This document shows positions 7,584 to 14,414 of a stretch of DNA of 31,285 nucleotides, piece by piece. The notes beneath the pieces were generated by a model. That model had not been told where the DNA came from. It did no database searches and saw nothing but the letters and a program-made list of their open reading frames with translations. The position numbers were made by a program, and so were the translations under genes. The stretch comes from Bacillota bacterium. Lineage in GTDB: Bacteria > Bacillota > Clostridia > Christensenellales > UMGS416. The DNA lies in the NCBI GenBank assembly GCA_023428265.1, contig JAEYYW010000082.1:1-31285 (forward strand), written 5' to 3'. The first letter of the stretch is position 1. Every line of letters starts with the position of its first letter.

Positions 7584-8840
7584 TCAGCCTTCCTCAGAGG
7601 CGGTGGTGGCCGGAGCGTCTGTGCCGGCCGGCGCAGAGGCTGCCGGCGCCGGCGTGGGATATTTGTCGGAGAATTTCTCCACCTTGTACTCCTTCTTCAG
7701 CTGCTCTATCAGCGCCTGCCACGCGGCGTCTTTCTTCTCGTTGAGCACTTCTTCCTTCAGCAGGTCCTTCACATCTTCCAGCGGGACGGGTCCGGACGGC
7801 ACGTTGCCGATCCATTTGATGATGTGGTATCCAAAATCGGTGGCGACCAGCTCGGTCACATCGCCGACCGCAGCCAGCTTCAAGGCCGCGTCTTTGAACT
7901 CTTCCACAAAGGCGGTGTCTTCACCAAGCTCGTAGCCGGTGGTCTTGGCCGGTTCCTGCTGCATGCCGGGGTCCTGGCCATATTCGGCCATCAAGCTGTC
8001 AAAATCCTCCCCAGCCTTCACTTTTGCAAGCACTTCCTCGGCCTTGGCCTGGATCAGGGGCAGCCCTTCCTCCCTGGCTTTCTTCACAGCTTCCTTGTCG
8101 CCACTGTTTTGCGCTTCTTCAATCTTGCCTGCCACCTCTTCGGGGAATGTGATCAGGATATGCTTGACGTAACGGTAGCCCTCCGGCTGATAGACCACTG
8201 CCGTGCCATAATAATCAGCCATCATTTTCGCGCTCTCAAAGGCGGTGGGATCAGCGGCAAACTGCTCCTTTTGCTCCGCCACCTTTTTGTCATATCCGGC
8301 CCGAATTTCGTCATCAGACACTGTGGCGGCATCCACCGTCTCGTTATAGAAAGTTTCCGCCACCGCGCCGTAGCGCAGGATCTTCTTCAGATTCTCACGG
8401 GTCAGGCCGGATTTCTTCATTTCACTGTAGAAGGCGTCGCGGGCTTCCTTCTCAGATTTACCACTTTGGGCATATTCCTCGATCTTTGCCTGAAGCACGC
8501 TGTCCAGATAATCGGATACCTGGCTGTCAATCTCATTGAGCTTTTCATTGCTCAGAGGATAGATCTTGCGCTCCACGCCCTTTTTCATCAGCAAATGCTG
8601 CGTGATGACGCTATCCAGCGCCTGATCATAAAGCTGCTTGAGCATGTCGGGATCATCGATATCCGCCACTGTGCCCGCTTGCTCCTGCATCAGCAGGAAG
8701 TTGGCATACATGTTCAGCTCGCTGGCGGAGATTGATTCTCCGGCCACCTTGGCCACGGTGGGGCCGCCGGAACACCCGGCCAGCAGCGTGGATGCAATGA
8801 GCAGAACAGAGAAAAGAACAACCAGGGGCTTTTTATTCAT
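7584..8840 (-). CDS. PrsA/SurA-like parvulin peptidyl-prolyl isomerase lipoprotein
   Basis: A 418-residue lipoprotein beginning MNKKPLVVLFSVLLIAS with lipobox LLAGC (C23). The N-terminal SurA/PrsA chaperone region starts VAKVAGESISASELNMYANFLL, a pattern common in PrsA proteins. The parvulin (rotamase) domain lies near residues 220-365: RYVKHILITFP, EEVLAKVKAGEDFDSLMAEYGQDPGM, TDFGYHIIKWI. It probably folds exported proteins at the outer face of the membrane. A helical insert rich in Glu/Lys splits the parvulin core after the first strand. The C-terminus is a Pro/Ala/Thr tail. ATG 8840 with AGGAG upstream is chosen over an in-frame ATG at 8897, whose extension would spoil the lipoprotein signal. 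It is monocistronic, with its own promoter and terminator. Confidence 0.9.
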   Translation of the reverse strand: MNKKPLVVLFSVLLIASTLLAGCSGGPTVAKVAGESISASELNMYANFLLMQEQAGTVADIDDPDMLKQLYDQALDSVITQHLLMKKGVERKIYPLSNEKLNEIDSQVSDYLDSVLQAKIEEYAQSGKSEKEARDAFYSEMKKSGLTRENLKKILRYGAVAETFYNETVDAATVSDDEIRAGYDKKVAEQKEQFAADPTAFESAKMMADYYGTAVVYQPEGYRYVKHILITFPEEVAGKIEEAQNSGDKEAVKKAREEGLPLIQAKAEEVLAKVKAGEDFDSLMAEYGQDPGMQQEPAKTTGYELGEDTAFVEEFKDAALKLAAVGDVTELVATDFGYHIIKWIGNVPSGPVPLEDVKDLLKEEVLNEKKDAAWQALIEQLKKEYKVEKFSDKYPTPAPAASAPAGTDAPATTASEEG

Positions 8841-8874
8841 GCAAACAAATTCTCCTGTGATTGGTATAAAAGAT

Positions 8875-8904
8875 ATTATAGCAAAAAAGAATGGCATGTA
8901 CCAA
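8875..8904 (-). promoter_or_regulatory. Sigma-A promoter of the PrsA-like gene
   Basis: On the minus strand TTGGTA (8899-8904), 18-base spacer and perfect TATAAT (8875-8880), preceded by TGC as an extended -10. It lies 35 bases before the start codon. Confidence 0.65.
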
Positions 8905-8954
8905 TGAAAAAAGTGTAAAATATGTTTACCATCAAATCATTATATGGGGGTATC

Positions 8955-10313
8955 ATGGGAAGTCCGTTTTGGACAGTGGCGGAATTTCTCAACAACGCGG
9001 CCATCGCGGTCTGCTTTCAACTGTATCTGCACAGGCGGCTTGGCACAAAAAAGCCGGTCTTTTTGCGCCTGGTCCTCGGCGGGCTCGGCGTGTTGGCGCT
9101 AATGTCGGGATGCCAGTTGCTCCAACTGAATGATTCCTTCCGAATCCCACTGCTTGTGGTTTATTGCATTATATACGGCGTTCATGTGGCGCGCGGCACG
9201 TTCAGCCAAAGGTTGTTTCACGCCTTCGTCGCCTTTTCACTGGCAGTATTATCGGATGTTACAATCATCTCTCTGCTGACATTCCTGCCGGGCGTTACGT
9301 TCAGCACGATTTTGCGGCCGACACCCTACCGCCTGATCGCAATAGCAGCCTCCAAAGCCGTGCTGCTGATATTGGCGCTATGGAACAGCAGGCAGGCTGA
9401 GGGAGAAGCCGGATCGGGGCCTCACCTCATTTATGTGGCATTTGTGCCGCTGACCAGCGTGATTGTGATGACCGTGATGGTGCAGTATGAGTCGGCTATG
9501 GATACCCACGCCTCCTTGGGGCTGATGCTTCTCACATTGGGGCTGTTGGCGATCAATTTCATGCTGCTGGGGCTCCATGGCAGGCTCACCGTGCGGGCCG
9601 CCGAGCTTCAGGAAAAACAACGCATGCTGGAGCAATCCGAAATCCAGAACCGCTATTTCCAGGAAATGACGGCCGCAAACAACAACATGCGCGGGTTTCG
9701 CCATGACCTGAAGAACCATCTGCAGGTTCTTGACGGCCTTCTGTCCATGAACAAGCTGGAGAGGGCCAGAGCATATCTGCAGGAAATCGGCGAGTTTGTG
9801 GATCGTAACGACCTGTCTGTAAACAGCGGCTTGCCGCTGGTGGACGCGGTGCTGGGCGGCAAAATCGCCATGGCAAAGCGTCTGGGCATCGACATAAGCC
9901 ACACCGTGCTGCTGCAGGAAGAACTGCCGCTGGAAGCGCTGGATCTGTGCTCGCTGATGGGCAACACGCTGGACAACGCGCTGGAAGCCTGCCAGAAAAT
10001 CCCGGCGGGCAAAGAGCGGCGCATTGAGCTGAGCCTGACCGCGCAAAACGGCATCTTGAATCTGGCCGTTGAAAACACCGTGCCCACGGGATGCTGCACC
10101 AGCCTGAAAAGCACGAAGAAGGAAGACGGGCACGGGTTGGGGCTCTCCATTGTGCAGCAGACGGTGGAGAAATACAACGGCGAAATACAGATTGACTGCG
10201 CCTCAGATCTTTTCAGCGTGCGCATCACGCTGGGCGGGGTCCCCAATCGGGACAACCCAGACCATGCGCCGAAGCCATCCGCCACCCTGAGCGGGGAATC
10301 CCTGGGCATTTGA
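8955..10313 (+). CDS. Membrane sensor histidine kinase, GHKL (AgrC-like) type
   Basis: A 452-residue orphan kinase. The first ~205 residues hold about six hydrophobic segments forming a sensor domain. After a coiled linker (AAELQEKQRMLEQSEIQNR) comes the phospho-acceptor helix FRHDLKNHLQVLDGL, with His near residue 250. The N box is MGNTLDNALEAC (335-346) and the G box GHGLGLSIV (392-400), as in AgrC/ComD/CitA-type GHKL kinases. An in-frame ATG at 8922 lacks a Shine-Dalgarno, whereas 8955 follows GGGGG at 8946-8950. AgrC-type kinases usually pair with a LytTR response regulator and often a peptide signal; neither is adjacent. The C-terminal ~20 residues are Pro/Asp-rich and unlike the family. 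The signal is unknown. Confidence 0.88.
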   Translation: MGSPFWTVAEFLNNAAIAVCFQLYLHRRLGTKKPVFLRLVLGGLGVLALMSGCQLLQLNDSFRIPLLVVYCIIYGVHVARGTFSQRLFHAFVAFSLAVLSDVTIISLLTFLPGVTFSTILRPTPYRLIAIAASKAVLLILALWNSRQAEGEAGSGPHLIYVAFVPLTSVIVMTVMVQYESAMDTHASLGLMLLTLGLLAINFMLLGLHGRLTVRAAELQEKQRMLEQSEIQNRYFQEMTAANNNMRGFRHDLKNHLQVLDGLLSMNKLERARAYLQEIGEFVDRNDLSVNSGLPLVDAVLGGKIAMAKRLGIDISHTVLLQEELPLEALDLCSLMGNTLDNALEACQKIPAGKERRIELSLTAQNGILNLAVENTVPTGCCTSLKSTKKEDGHGLGLSIVQQTVEKYNGEIQIDCASDLFSVRITLGGVPNRDNPDHAPKPSATLSGESLGI

Positions 10314-10366
10314 AGCTGCCCATACGCATGCTTGCCGGATCATCCGGCTGCCATGAGGCTCCCGCA

Positions 10367-10405
10367 TGAAACAGAAAAGGGATGGATCGCACTGATCCAT
10401 CCCTT
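10367..10405 (-). terminator. Intrinsic terminator of the SpoIID/SH3b gene
   Basis: Positions 10377-10388 and 10394-10405 form a perfect 12-bp stem (aagggatggatc) with a 5-base loop. On the minus strand the stem is followed by TTCTGTTTC after its own TT. It lies 32 bases past the stop of the large minus-strand gene and may also stop the convergent kinase transcript. Confidence 0.8.
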
Positions 10406-10436
10406 GATCATATCACTCCATTTAAATTCCGAATGG

Positions 10437-13400
10437 TCAGGTGGTGGATACTCGGAGATATCCGGAGTGAACATAACCGATCACGGACCCCTTCTTAATC
10501 TGGTACCATGTCGCCGAGTCTGCCCTGGCCGAACCGACCACCACAGCGGTGTCGCCGGATTTTACGGTGCCCACAACGGGGCTGCCGGAGCCGGCAGCTT
10601 TACGCACATTGAGCGTGGAGGCGGTCACGGTGCCGGCCCGATAAGCCGCATTGCCACCGATAACCGTGTATTTGGACACCACATAACCAGTTTTCCCCAG
10701 ATAGTTCACTTTCAGCCATTCTGGGTTTGTGTGCACGAGCATCACCGTGAAGGAACCGCTCTTCGGGATCTTTGCCAAAACAGACGCCCCTGTGCTGGCC
10801 GTGCTGCGCAGGCTCAGATAATCCTGCACATGGCCTGCGGTGGCCGTGACCGTGCCGGAGGCAGCAGGCGGTGTGACCGGGGGTGTGCTCGTATCAGCCG
10901 GGGCACTCAGTGTGGATTTGTTTGCCACCGCAGACAGGCGGAGGTAACGCCCATCCACAAAGCCCGACCCGGATCCGTACAGAAGCTTGTACCATGTGAC
11001 AGTGCCCACCTTCGTGCTGCCGGTGACAATGGCGGTGCTGCCGTTTTTGATCAGGCCAAGAGACGCGTTGCTGGTGCCGGCGGCTTTCCGCACGTTCAGC
11101 GAAGAAGCAGTCACTGTGCCGGCCCGATACTTGTCACTGCCGCCGATCACCACATATTTGGCCATCACATAGCCAACCTTGCCGGAATAAGTGACCTTCA
11201 GCCAGCTTGTGTTTGTGTGAACCGTGTTGATCGTCATCGCGCCGCCCCTCGGGATCTTCGCAAGCACTGAGGCGCTGCTGCTGGCCGTCTTGCGAAGGCT
11301 CAGATAGGTTGTGACATTGGCCTTGCCAACGCAGGCTTTCAGTGTGGGCGCCGGCGTGGGGGTGGGCGTGGGCGTGGGAGTGGGCTTGGGTGTGGCGGTG
11401 GGGGCGGCAGTGGGTGTCACCGTGGCGGATGGCGTCACGGTGGCAGAAGCCATGGCGGAAGCGGTGGCGGAGCCGGATGCGGTGGGAGAAGCTGTGGCAG
11501 ACGGGTCAGCCGTGACCGTGGAAGGCGGCGTGGGGCTGGCCGTGGCGGGGGTGCTGGTGGAGGCGTTTGGCAGCTCGATGTATACGGTGCTGCCGGACTT
11601 GCCGCAGGCATAGCCCACGATCCCTGCCGGGGCATAGAGAATGCGATACCAGTCGCCGGAGATGGACAGAATCTCCACCTTGGCGTCTCGCGGCAGCTGA
11701 TAGAAAGCCGTGGCGGTGTTGCTGGCGGCTGCGCGCACATTCAGGGATGAGGCAAGCACCTTTCCATATACAGCCGCGGAGCCCTTTCCGGGAATCTGGG
11801 GCAGTGTTGGGTTGCTGATTGTGACCGCGCCAAGCGTCGCGTTGGTGGTGCTGAAGTTGTAGTAGAAATCCAGGATTTGCCGATAGCTCTTGCCCTCGTT
11901 TGCCATTTGCTGGGCGCCGCGCTGGCTCATGCCCACACCGTGGCCATAACCCCTGGCGGTCACATAGAGGAACTTGCCGTCGGACGAGGCGCTGGAGTAA
12001 AGGTTCCACATGTTCTTGGTGTTGATCAGCGAGCTAAAGCTGGCAAACGCCGTCTTCAGCTCTCCGTAAACATCCCAGTCGCCGTCGCTCGCCTTGGAGA
12101 TATAGTTCAGCGTCACGGTGACGTTGTAGGTGGCAGAAGCGGGCATTCCGCCGCCGCCGGAGCCCGATGTCTCCGCCGGCTGGGTTGGCGCCGGCTCCTC
12201 CGTTGGCGCAGCGGTGGGCGATGCCGTGGGCTGCTCCGTAGCCGTCGGCACAGGGCTGGCCGTGGCCGTCGGCGTGGGGCTGGCGGTGGGCGCTGGCGTC
12301 GGGCTGGCCGTGGGCACCGGTGTCGGGCTGGCCGTGGGCGTCGGGGCGATCAGCGTGATGTATTGGCTGGAGGCGTAGCCGGTGACGCCATTGTATTTCA
12401 CCTGATACCAGCCGGCGGCGGCTTTGGTGTCCAGCACGGTGAGGATGGCGCCGTTGGGGGCCGCGGTGAGTATCTTGCCGGAAGTGTTGGGCGCCGAGCG
12501 GATGTTGAGGTTGCCGCCGGCGGTGGTCACCCGGCCCTGCTGCGTGACGGTGGGGTTGCTCACCAGCGCCTTCACCGTGACGTTCACCCGGGTGAACAGC
12601 TTGCTGCCGGCCGGCATGCCGGTGCGCAGCGTCGTGGGTGTGGCTGCCTGATAGCCCTGGATCGTGATGTCTGCCGCCGTGCAGTTGACCCCCTGGGCGC
12701 TCAGCGCCGCAGCCACCTTGGGTTTCACGATGGCGTCCATCGCGGCCACCTTGCTGCGGTCGGTGCTGGAAAGCAGGTTCAGCGTGGCTGTGTCATTGGA
12801 CTTCGGGAAGATATAGGTGAACGTGGGGCTGGACGGGTTTTTCAGATCCCAGGGGTCGTCCTTGAACACATGATAGGTGTTGGTGCTGCCCCACTGCATG
12901 TTGGCGGTCTTCACCTGGCCGCCGTTGCTGGCGGAAAACACGCCGTCAGCCAGGTTCATTGTGGATGTGGCGCCGATCGTGATGACCTCGCCGCGTGTGC
13001 CGTTCACCGCGTCAATCACCCGCTGCTGGGGCGTGCCGTCGGAATTGAGCGGGTGGCCCTTATACACCTGGTTGCTGCTGGTGTCGCCGATGTGGTAGTA
13101 GTTGGAGTAGTTGGCCTTTAGAAACTTCAGCGAATAGGTGCGCGCAGCCACGGCCTGCACCTTCAGCGCCTCCAGCGGCCAGCTGTTGCTCATTTCATAG
13201 GCGATCACGCCGCAGAGGTAGGTCTCCAGGTTCAGCGTGTTCACCAGCGTGAGGGTGCTGGAGCCGGAGGTGCGCATGAACTTCATGTCGCCTTTGTAGT
13301 AACGCCAGCCGTAGCCGGGGTTGTTCAAATACAGATAGTTGTTGGCGGAGCCGTTGTTGTATTGCACAAACGTGCAGTTGGCGCCCAAAGTGTGGGAGAC

Positions 13401-13712
13401 TGTGGCCACACCGTTGTTGTAGGAAAGCGCCATGCCCGAGCCGGAAACCTTCAGCGTGTAGGTGACGCCGGGATACACATCCACATTGGGCAGCTCAGTG
13501 ATGCGGAATGCCCCCTTGGGCACGAATGTGACGGATGTGGGCGAGCCCATGCTCACAAGCCTGACCTTGATGGTGCTGTAGTCCGTGGCGGCGGCGGCTG
13601 CGGTGGGGTATATGATCGACACCAGCAATACCAGCACCATCGCCAGACTCAGGATGCGGTCTCTTGTTTTCAGGGCGGCCAATCGGCTCAATGCATTCTT
13701 CAGACTTTTCAA
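10437..13712 (-). CDS. Large secreted SpoIID/LytB-domain protein with six SH3b domains
   Basis: A 1091-residue exported protein. A signal anchor (residues ~19-42, LAMVLVLLVSIIYPTAAAAA) precedes a SpoIID/LytB domain. Its first half (about 45-390) has the core motif NLETYLCGVIAYEMSNSWPL followed by EALKVQAVAARTYSL, including the glutamate position used by SpoIID lytic transglycosylases. The second half (527-622) carries YGHGVGMSQRGAQQMA. Between them lie an SH3b domain (395-455) and a Pro/Thr linker (456-525). Further SH3b domains are at 648-714, 794-857, 864-927, 957-1019 and 1026-1089, with another Pro/Thr linker at 716-790. It probably binds and cleaves glycan strands in the wall. The start is TTG 13712 with AAGGAAGGTGA upstream; an in-frame ATG at 13895 gives a Cys/Pro-rich, unlikely extension. 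Confidence 0.9.
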   Translation of the reverse strand: MKSLKNALSRLAALKTRDRILSLAMVLVLLVSIIYPTAAAAATDYSTIKVRLVSMGSPTSVTFVPKGAFRITELPNVDVYPGVTYTLKVSGSGMALSYNNGVATVSHTLGANCTFVQYNNGSANNYLYLNNPGYGWRYYKGDMKFMRTSGSSTLTLVNTLNLETYLCGVIAYEMSNSWPLEALKVQAVAARTYSLKFLKANYSNYYHIGDTSSNQVYKGHPLNSDGTPQQRVIDAVNGTRGEVITIGATSTMNLADGVFSASNGGQVKTANMQWGSTNTYHVFKDDPWDLKNPSSPTFTYIFPKSNDTATLNLLSSTDRSKVAAMDAIVKPKVAAALSAQGVNCTAADITIQGYQAATPTTLRTGMPAGSKLFTRVNVTVKALVSNPTVTQQGRVTTAGGNLNIRSAPNTSGKILTAAPNGAILTVLDTKAAAGWYQVKYNGVTGYASSQYITLIAPTPTASPTPVPTASPTPAPTASPTPTATASPVPTATEQPTASPTAAPTEEPAPTQPAETSGSGGGGMPASATYNVTVTLNYISKASDGDWDVYGELKTAFASFSSLINTKNMWNLYSSASSDGKFLYVTARGYGHGVGMSQRGAQQMANEGKSYRQILDFYYNFSTTNATLGAVTISNPTLPQIPGKGSAAVYGKVLASSLNVRAAASNTATAFYQLPRDAKVEILSISGDWYRILYAPAGIVGYACGKSGSTVYIELPNASTSTPATASPTPPSTVTADPSATASPTASGSATASAMASATVTPSATVTPTAAPTATPKPTPTPTPTPTPAPTLKACVGKANVTTYLSLRKTASSSASVLAKIPRGGAMTINTVHTNTSWLKVTYSGKVGYVMAKYVVIGGSDKYRAGTVTASSLNVRKAAGTSNASLGLIKNGSTAIVTGSTKVGTVTWYKLLYGSGSGFVDGRYLRLSAVANKSTLSAPADTSTPPVTPPAASGTVTATAGHVQDYLSLRSTASTGASVLAKIPKSGSFTVMLVHTNPEWLKVNYLGKTGYVVSKYTVIGGNAAYRAGTVTASTLNVRKAAGSGSPVVGTVKSGDTAVVVGSARADSATWYQIKKGSVIGYVHSGYLRVSTT
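10446..11333 (-). repeat. Duplicated pair of SH3b domains
   Basis: Residues 794-927 and 957-1089 of the SpoIID/SH3b protein are two copies of the same two-domain unit. Each starts with YLSLR.TAS..ASVLAKIP, continues VHTN..WLKV.Y.GK.GYV..KY.VIGG and then YRAGTVTAS.LNVRKAAG. The matching positions show an internal duplication of an SH3b pair. In DNA the copies are 10,932-11,333 and 10,446-10,844. Confidence 0.85.
11343..11567 (-). repeat. Low-complexity Pro/Thr/Ala/Ser linker DNA, second linker
   Basis: A short-period, G/T-rich (plus strand) stretch of gtgggc-like hexamers encodes residues 716-790, including alternating Pro-Thr. It has the look of a wall-spanning linker and is a likely site of replication slippage. 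Confidence 0.85.
12138..12347 (-). repeat. Low-complexity Pro/Thr/Ala/Ser linker DNA inside the SpoIID domain
   Basis: Encodes residues 456-525 of the same protein, with repeated ASPTP units, then Glu/Gln-containing linker and a GSGGGG stretch. It interrupts the SpoIID domain together with the first SH3b domain. Confidence 0.85.
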
Positions 13713-13942
13713 CGGTTCACCTTCCTTTCGGTCGGGGGGAGGGGGCTGACCGGGCGAAGCTGCCCGATCAATCGCGCTGTCCCCGAGGGGCGGGGGGTGC
13801 CCCGCCGCCATCACATTGGGCGGGGGCAGGCAACAGCAAGGCGGGCGCAGATGGGCTGCGCCACATCGATTATCGGCAAAAGTGACAGGTTCCATAAGGT
13901 ATGGTTATACACATTATAGTACAGTTTCAGCATATATTGGAA
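13713..13942 (-). promoter_or_regulatory. Promoter candidate and GC-rich structured leader of the SpoIID/SH3b gene
   Basis: On the minus strand a perfect TATAAT (13913-13918) has TTCCAA (13937-13942) 18 bases upstream, a weak -35. The leader of about 190-195 bases to TTG 13712 is very GC-rich and can form several hairpins, for example GGGC/GCCC around AGCTTC near 13,751-13,764 and CCCCG/CGGGG near 13,780-13,795. I do not recognise a named riboswitch. The rest of the gene-free stretch, 13,943-14,160, is mixed sequence with G-rich runs (14,031-14,062) and no gene that I can support. Confidence 0.4.
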
Positions 13943-14178
13943 GGCAATTTACAAAATAAGTGCAAGAAAAGATTGGAAATTGTGCAGGGTGTATGGCGTA
14001 TTGTTGAGGGTTTTGGGGGAATTGAACAGAGGGACGGAGGGGGCGCGGGGTGTGGTGGGGGTAAGCCAGAAGCAATTTCATGGATTGTTTACAGAATGTT
14101 CATAGAAATCCAAATCGTTACATTGCTTAGCATTTTGTACTTGAATAAGGATATAATAAATGCAAGGTGGTAATGACA

Positions 14179-14403
14179 TTGAAATCTGGAGTTATACTCT
14201 CAATCTGCGGAAACAGTTACATTTACGAGACTTCTGATCTATCTGATATAGATATGGAACTCCTAAATGAAATAGCTGATTCAATTAATGCTTCAGGTAA
14301 TGACGAAAACGACCGCTTGATGTTTGAAGAACATGCAAGCAAAAGAAATATCAAAATAGATAGAATAAGTATTATTTCTGTAATCAGAATTAAGGCAGAA
14401 TAA
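14179..14403 (+). CDS. Small hypothetical protein beside the DGQHR/methyltransferase genes
   Basis: A 74-residue acidic product that I do not recognise. It begins with a beta-like segment (SGVILSICGNSYIYETSD) then acidic helical segments (DMELLNEIADSI, DENDRLMFEEHASKRN) and ends ISIISVIRIKAE. No helix-turn-helix, zinc site or signal peptide is visible, so a restriction-controller role is not supported. The start is uncertain: TTG 14179 has AAGGTGG at 14164-14170 with 8-base spacing, while in-frame GTG 14167 and ATG 14173 overlap or crowd that site. A TATAAT at 14152-14157 could be its -10 but would leave a very short leader. It is convergent with the DGQHR gene, with stops 11 bases apart, and shares the AT-rich composition. 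Confidence 0.55.
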   Translation: MKSGVILSICGNSYIYETSDLSDIDMELLNEIADSINASGNDENDRLMFEEHASKRNIKIDRISIISVIRIKAE

Positions 14404-14414
14404 CCCACCCAGTT

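Noticed and set aside
11877..13121. Long plus-strand open frame (414 codons) opposite the SpoIID/SH3b gene
   Set aside because: It is a GC-rich antisense shadow of a well-supported domain protein, without family motifs or a ribosome site.
14179..14403. Small island ORF as a restriction controller (C) protein
   Set aside because: The size fits but no helix-turn-helix can be seen, and the gene is convergent to the operon instead of upstream of it.
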